A stretch of 13,393 nucleotides of DNA from Anaerolineae bacterium. GTDB taxonomy: Bacteria > Chloroflexota > Anaerolineae > 4572-78 > J111. The position numbers and the translations under genes were made by a program. The stretch lies in the NCBI GenBank assembly GCA_023382535.1, contig JAHDWA010000142.1, positions 1 to 13,393 on the forward strand, read 5' to 3'. This document shows, piece after piece, positions 10,986 to 13,393 of the stretch (positions are counted from its first letter, which is position 1; every line of letters starts with the position of its first letter). The notes under the pieces were generated by a model that ran no database searches, was not told the DNA's origin, and worked only from the letters and a program-made list of their open reading frames with translations.

Positions 10986-13393
10986 ATGGAAGATGATATC
11001 AAAACAAAAGCCGAGTTGCTGGAAGAGTTGGCAACCATGCGCAAGGGCATGGCCCGCTTAACCCAGCGAGTGGCTGATCTAACCGCCGCCGCCGCCGCGC
11101 GCCGTCAGACCGAAGAAGAACTCCAATTGCTGAGTGCAGAGCGCTTCTTTCAAGTTTTCTTATCCATTAGCAGCCATATTTACGTGACGGAGATCACTGA
11201 AGATGGCGGTCACCACAATCTTTATCTATCCCCTGACGTCGAAGACTTAACTGGCTATCCCAGGACGAAGTTGATGACCAATTGGTCGTTCTGGGCCTCA
11301 GAAATCATCCACCCCGATGATCGGGCGGCGGCAGCCGTCCAGGCTGCCCGCTTAGCCCTGGGCCAGAACAGCGAGGTGGAATATCGCCTCGTGCGCGCAG
11401 ATGGGGAAATTATTTGGGTGCGCGACCGGGCCGGGGTCGAGCCGGTCGGCGCCTCAAAAGTCGTCTACGGTACAGTCACCGATATTACCGAGCGGAAGCA
11501 CCAGGAGGCCGCCCTGGCTAGACTGCTCGAACTGAGCCGGGCTTTGGTAACCATCATTGATCCAACCCCGGCCCTGGACCAGGCGATAAAATTGGCAGTG
11601 GATATTGTGCCAGCCGCTGATAGAGGGTCGCTCCAACTGCTTGACGAGGAAGGCAAAACGCTGCGGACAGCCGCCACTAACTTGCCGGATGGGGTCTTGG
11701 GACAGACCCTCACCTTTCGGCCAGGGCAGGGCATTGCCGGGTATGCTTTGGCAAACAATCAAGCGGTTAATGTCCCTGACGTGCTGGCCGATGAGCGTTT
11801 TATGCCCAGCAATCTACCCCTGCGCATTCGCTCGTTGTTAGTTGCTCCCCTTGTAGTTAAGGACCGTTTATTAGGTACAATCTCCCTCAGCAGCGAGCAG
11901 GTCGCCGCTTTTACCCAGGCTGATGTAACTTTAGTTCAACTGATTGCCGATCAGGTAGCCACAGCCCTGGAAAATGCACGCCTCTTCGCCAGCCATCTCC
12001 AGGCAGAAGAACTGCGCCGGGAACATCAGTTTCTGCAAGGCGCCATTGATGCCCTGGCGGCTCATATTGCCATCCTTGACGAAAACGGCCGGGTTACGAC
12101 CATCAACGCCAGTTGGCGCCGTTTTGCCCAAGCGAACAATTACTTGCACCCGGATTGCGGGCTTGGAATGAATTATCTGGAGGTGTGCCGTTTAGCCACT
12201 GGCCCCGAAGCCGAGGAAGCAGCCCTTGTGGCCGAAGGTATTGGCCAGGTTATGAGCGGGCAACGGAGACAATTCTACCTGGAGTATGCCTGCCACAGCC
12301 CTTTTCAAAGGCAGTGGTATGGCGTGCGGGTAACCCGCTTCCAGAATGAGGGGCACACTTGGACAGTAGTAGCTCATGAAGATGTAACCGAACGCCGGGT
12401 AGCGGAAGAGGCATTACGGGAGAGTGAAGAAAAATACCGCACCTTAACCAGCCAACTCCCTGTGGGGGTTTACCGGGCCACCGTAACGGGTAAGTTCATC
12501 TATGCCAATCCGGCGCTGGCGGCGATGCTTGGCTATGAGAGTGTGTTAGACCTGGTCAAGGCTTCAGCCCCGGATAGATTTGATAATCCTCAGGATCAAA
12601 CGAAACTGCTGCAACGATGGACCACAAATGGGGGCGTTTTCTTCTATGAAACGAAGCTCCCTACGAAAACTGGGGCAGAAATTTGGGTACGTGATATTGG
12701 CCGAGCTGTTTTTAATGAAAGTGGTGAAATAAAGTATATTGACGGTATTGTTCAAGATATTACCGAGCAGAAACAGGCGGTAGAGGCCCTGCAAGCCAGT
12801 GAAGGTCGTTTTCGGTCACTTGTCCAAAATTCATCCGATATTATCATCGTTCTCAACAGCGATGGGGTAGTCGGCTATGTTAGCCCACCGGTAGAACGAA
12901 TTTTGGGGCGCAGCGCCAAAATTATGATCGGCCAGACGATCTATAAATATATGCACCCGGAAGATGCTGCCCTGGTTCAAACCCGGCTTACCGCTGCCAA
13001 TCAGCAGCCAGGTGTCGGTTCACCTACCGAGTTCAGGATGCGTCACGCTGACGGAAGCTGGATCTGGATGGAAGCCGCCAGCAATAACCTATTGGCTGAT
13101 CCTAACGTCAAAGGTTTTGTGGTTAATGCCCGCGATGTCAGCCAGCGCCGACGGGCCGAAGAACAACTGCGCCTGCTAGCTACAGCCGTCAATAGCATCG
13201 AAGAAGGTGTCCTTATCACCGATACCCAACCCACCCCCGTGGGGCCAAAAATTGTATTTGTCAACAAAGGGCTGTGCCAACTGACCGACTATACGCCGGA
13301 AGAATTGTTTGGCCAGACACCCCACCTGTTCTTAGGCCCTAAAACAGATCAAGCCCTCCCTGATCAACTCGAAGGTGGCCTGATCAGCAATCA
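10986..13393 (+). CDS. Multi-PAS/GAF sensor protein (partial, C-terminal output off window)
   Basis: An open frame of 802 codons runs from the ATG at 10986 to the right edge, so the output domain is missing. Order: coiled leader MEDDIKTKAELLEELATMRK (1-50); PAS_3-type with PAC (~52-171; LYLSPDVEDLTGY, IIHPDDR, DITERK); GAF (~178-335; FRPGQGIAGYAL, IRSLLVAPLVVKDRLLG); PAS (~342-472; AILDENGRVTTINASW, DVTERR); PAS (~479-597; FIYANPALAAMLGY, DITEQK); PAS (~603-722; DIIIVLNSDGVVGYVSPPVERILG, DVSQRR); and the beginning of a fifth PAS (from ~728; GVLITDTQ, FVNKGLCQLTDYTPEELFG). There is no membrane segment, so it is a cytosolic sensor. A histidine kinase (perhaps hybrid) is the commonest output for this plan; a second GGDEF/EAL protein is the alternative. 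Its leader resembles that of the preceding gene, suggesting shared ancestry of the N-termini. Confidence 0.88.
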   Translation, partial: MEDDIKTKAELLEELATMRKGMARLTQRVADLTAAAAARRQTEEELQLLSAERFFQVFLSISSHIYVTEITEDGGHHNLYLSPDVEDLTGYPRTKLMTNWSFWASEIIHPDDRAAAAVQAARLALGQNSEVEYRLVRADGEIIWVRDRAGVEPVGASKVVYGTVTDITERKHQEAALARLLELSRALVTIIDPTPALDQAIKLAVDIVPAADRGSLQLLDEEGKTLRTAATNLPDGVLGQTLTFRPGQGIAGYALANNQAVNVPDVLADERFMPSNLPLRIRSLLVAPLVVKDRLLGTISLSSEQVAAFTQADVTLVQLIADQVATALENARLFASHLQAEELRREHQFLQGAIDALAAHIAILDENGRVTTINASWRRFAQANNYLHPDCGLGMNYLEVCRLATGPEAEEAALVAEGIGQVMSGQRRQFYLEYACHSPFQRQWYGVRVTRFQNEGHTWTVVAHEDVTERRVAEEALRESEEKYRTLTSQLPVGVYRATVTGKFIYANPALAAMLGYESVLDLVKASAPDRFDNPQDQTKLLQRWTTNGGVFFYETKLPTKTGAEIWVRDIGRAVFNESGEIKYIDGIVQDITEQKQAVEALQASEGRFRSLVQNSSDIIIVLNSDGVVGYVSPPVERILGRSAKIMIGQTIYKYMHPEDAALVQTRLTAANQQPGVGSPTEFRMRHADGSWIWMEAASNNLLADPNVKGFVVNARDVSQRRRAEEQLRLLATAVNSIEEGVLITDTQPTPVGPKIVFVNKGLCQLTDYTPEELFGQTPHLFLGPKTDQALPDQLEGGLISN

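Noticed and set aside
11083..11104. GCC run in the multi-PAS gene
   Set aside because: It encodes an alanine stretch in the coiled leader and is explained by high-GC codon use.

Overview
The window is GC-rich bacterial chromosome with long intergenic gaps, perfect σ70-type promoter hexamers and proteins typical of filamentous or environmental Chloroflexota (Anaerolineae-like): DUF5671 membrane repeats, tandem GNAT enzymes, and large GAF/PAS sensor proteins that open with a KTKxxLxxEL leader. The phylum is inferred from gene content and style, not proven. I found no rRNA, tRNA, CRISPR array, transposase gene or phage gene. The ordering does not suggest one pathway; it looks like four small transcription units side by side.

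Layout. (1) 1-1382, minus strand: a tandem-domain GNAT acetyltransferase followed, one base after its stop, by a coiled-coil PspA/IM30-like protein that runs off the left edge. (2) 1383-1566: a gap holding a perfect 15-bp inverted repeat and a pyrimidine-rich 8-bp tandem repeat. (3) 1567-4131, minus strand: an 854-residue polytopic membrane protein whose N-terminal half carries a CPBP (Rce1/CAAX-protease-like) EExxxR motif and whose C-terminal half is a complete subtilisin with an I9-like propeptide. (4) 4132-4293: a divergent promoter region, with a consensus TTGACA-N18-TATAAT on the plus strand and TTGGAA-N17-TATAAT on the minus strand. (5) 4294-5043: a DUF4213/DUF364 protein (putative heavy-metal chelation family). 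(6) 5190-7697: a two-gene unit, a small membrane-anchored NTF2-like protein followed by a 660-residue protein with six DUF5671-like membrane repeats arranged as three A-B pairs, plus a soluble C-terminal domain. (7) 7698-8147: a 450-bp gap with a 16-bp inverted-repeat element and small palindromes. (8) 8148-13393: two consecutive signalling genes, a GAF-PAS-PAS-GGDEF-EAL c-di-GMP protein and a PAS-GAF-PAS-PAS-PAS-PAS sensor cut by the right edge.

The most unusual items are the CPBP-subtilisin fusion, whose CPBP half seems to have lost its later histidines; the internally repeated DUF5671 protein with its own extra domain; two unrelated inverted-repeat elements with nearly identical geometry (15/16-bp arms, 45/46-nt spacer); an 11-bp-period CCTAAC direct repeat next to a promoter; and a degenerate, shortened loop 6 in an otherwise conserved EAL domain. 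These are readings from the sequence alone, without database searches.
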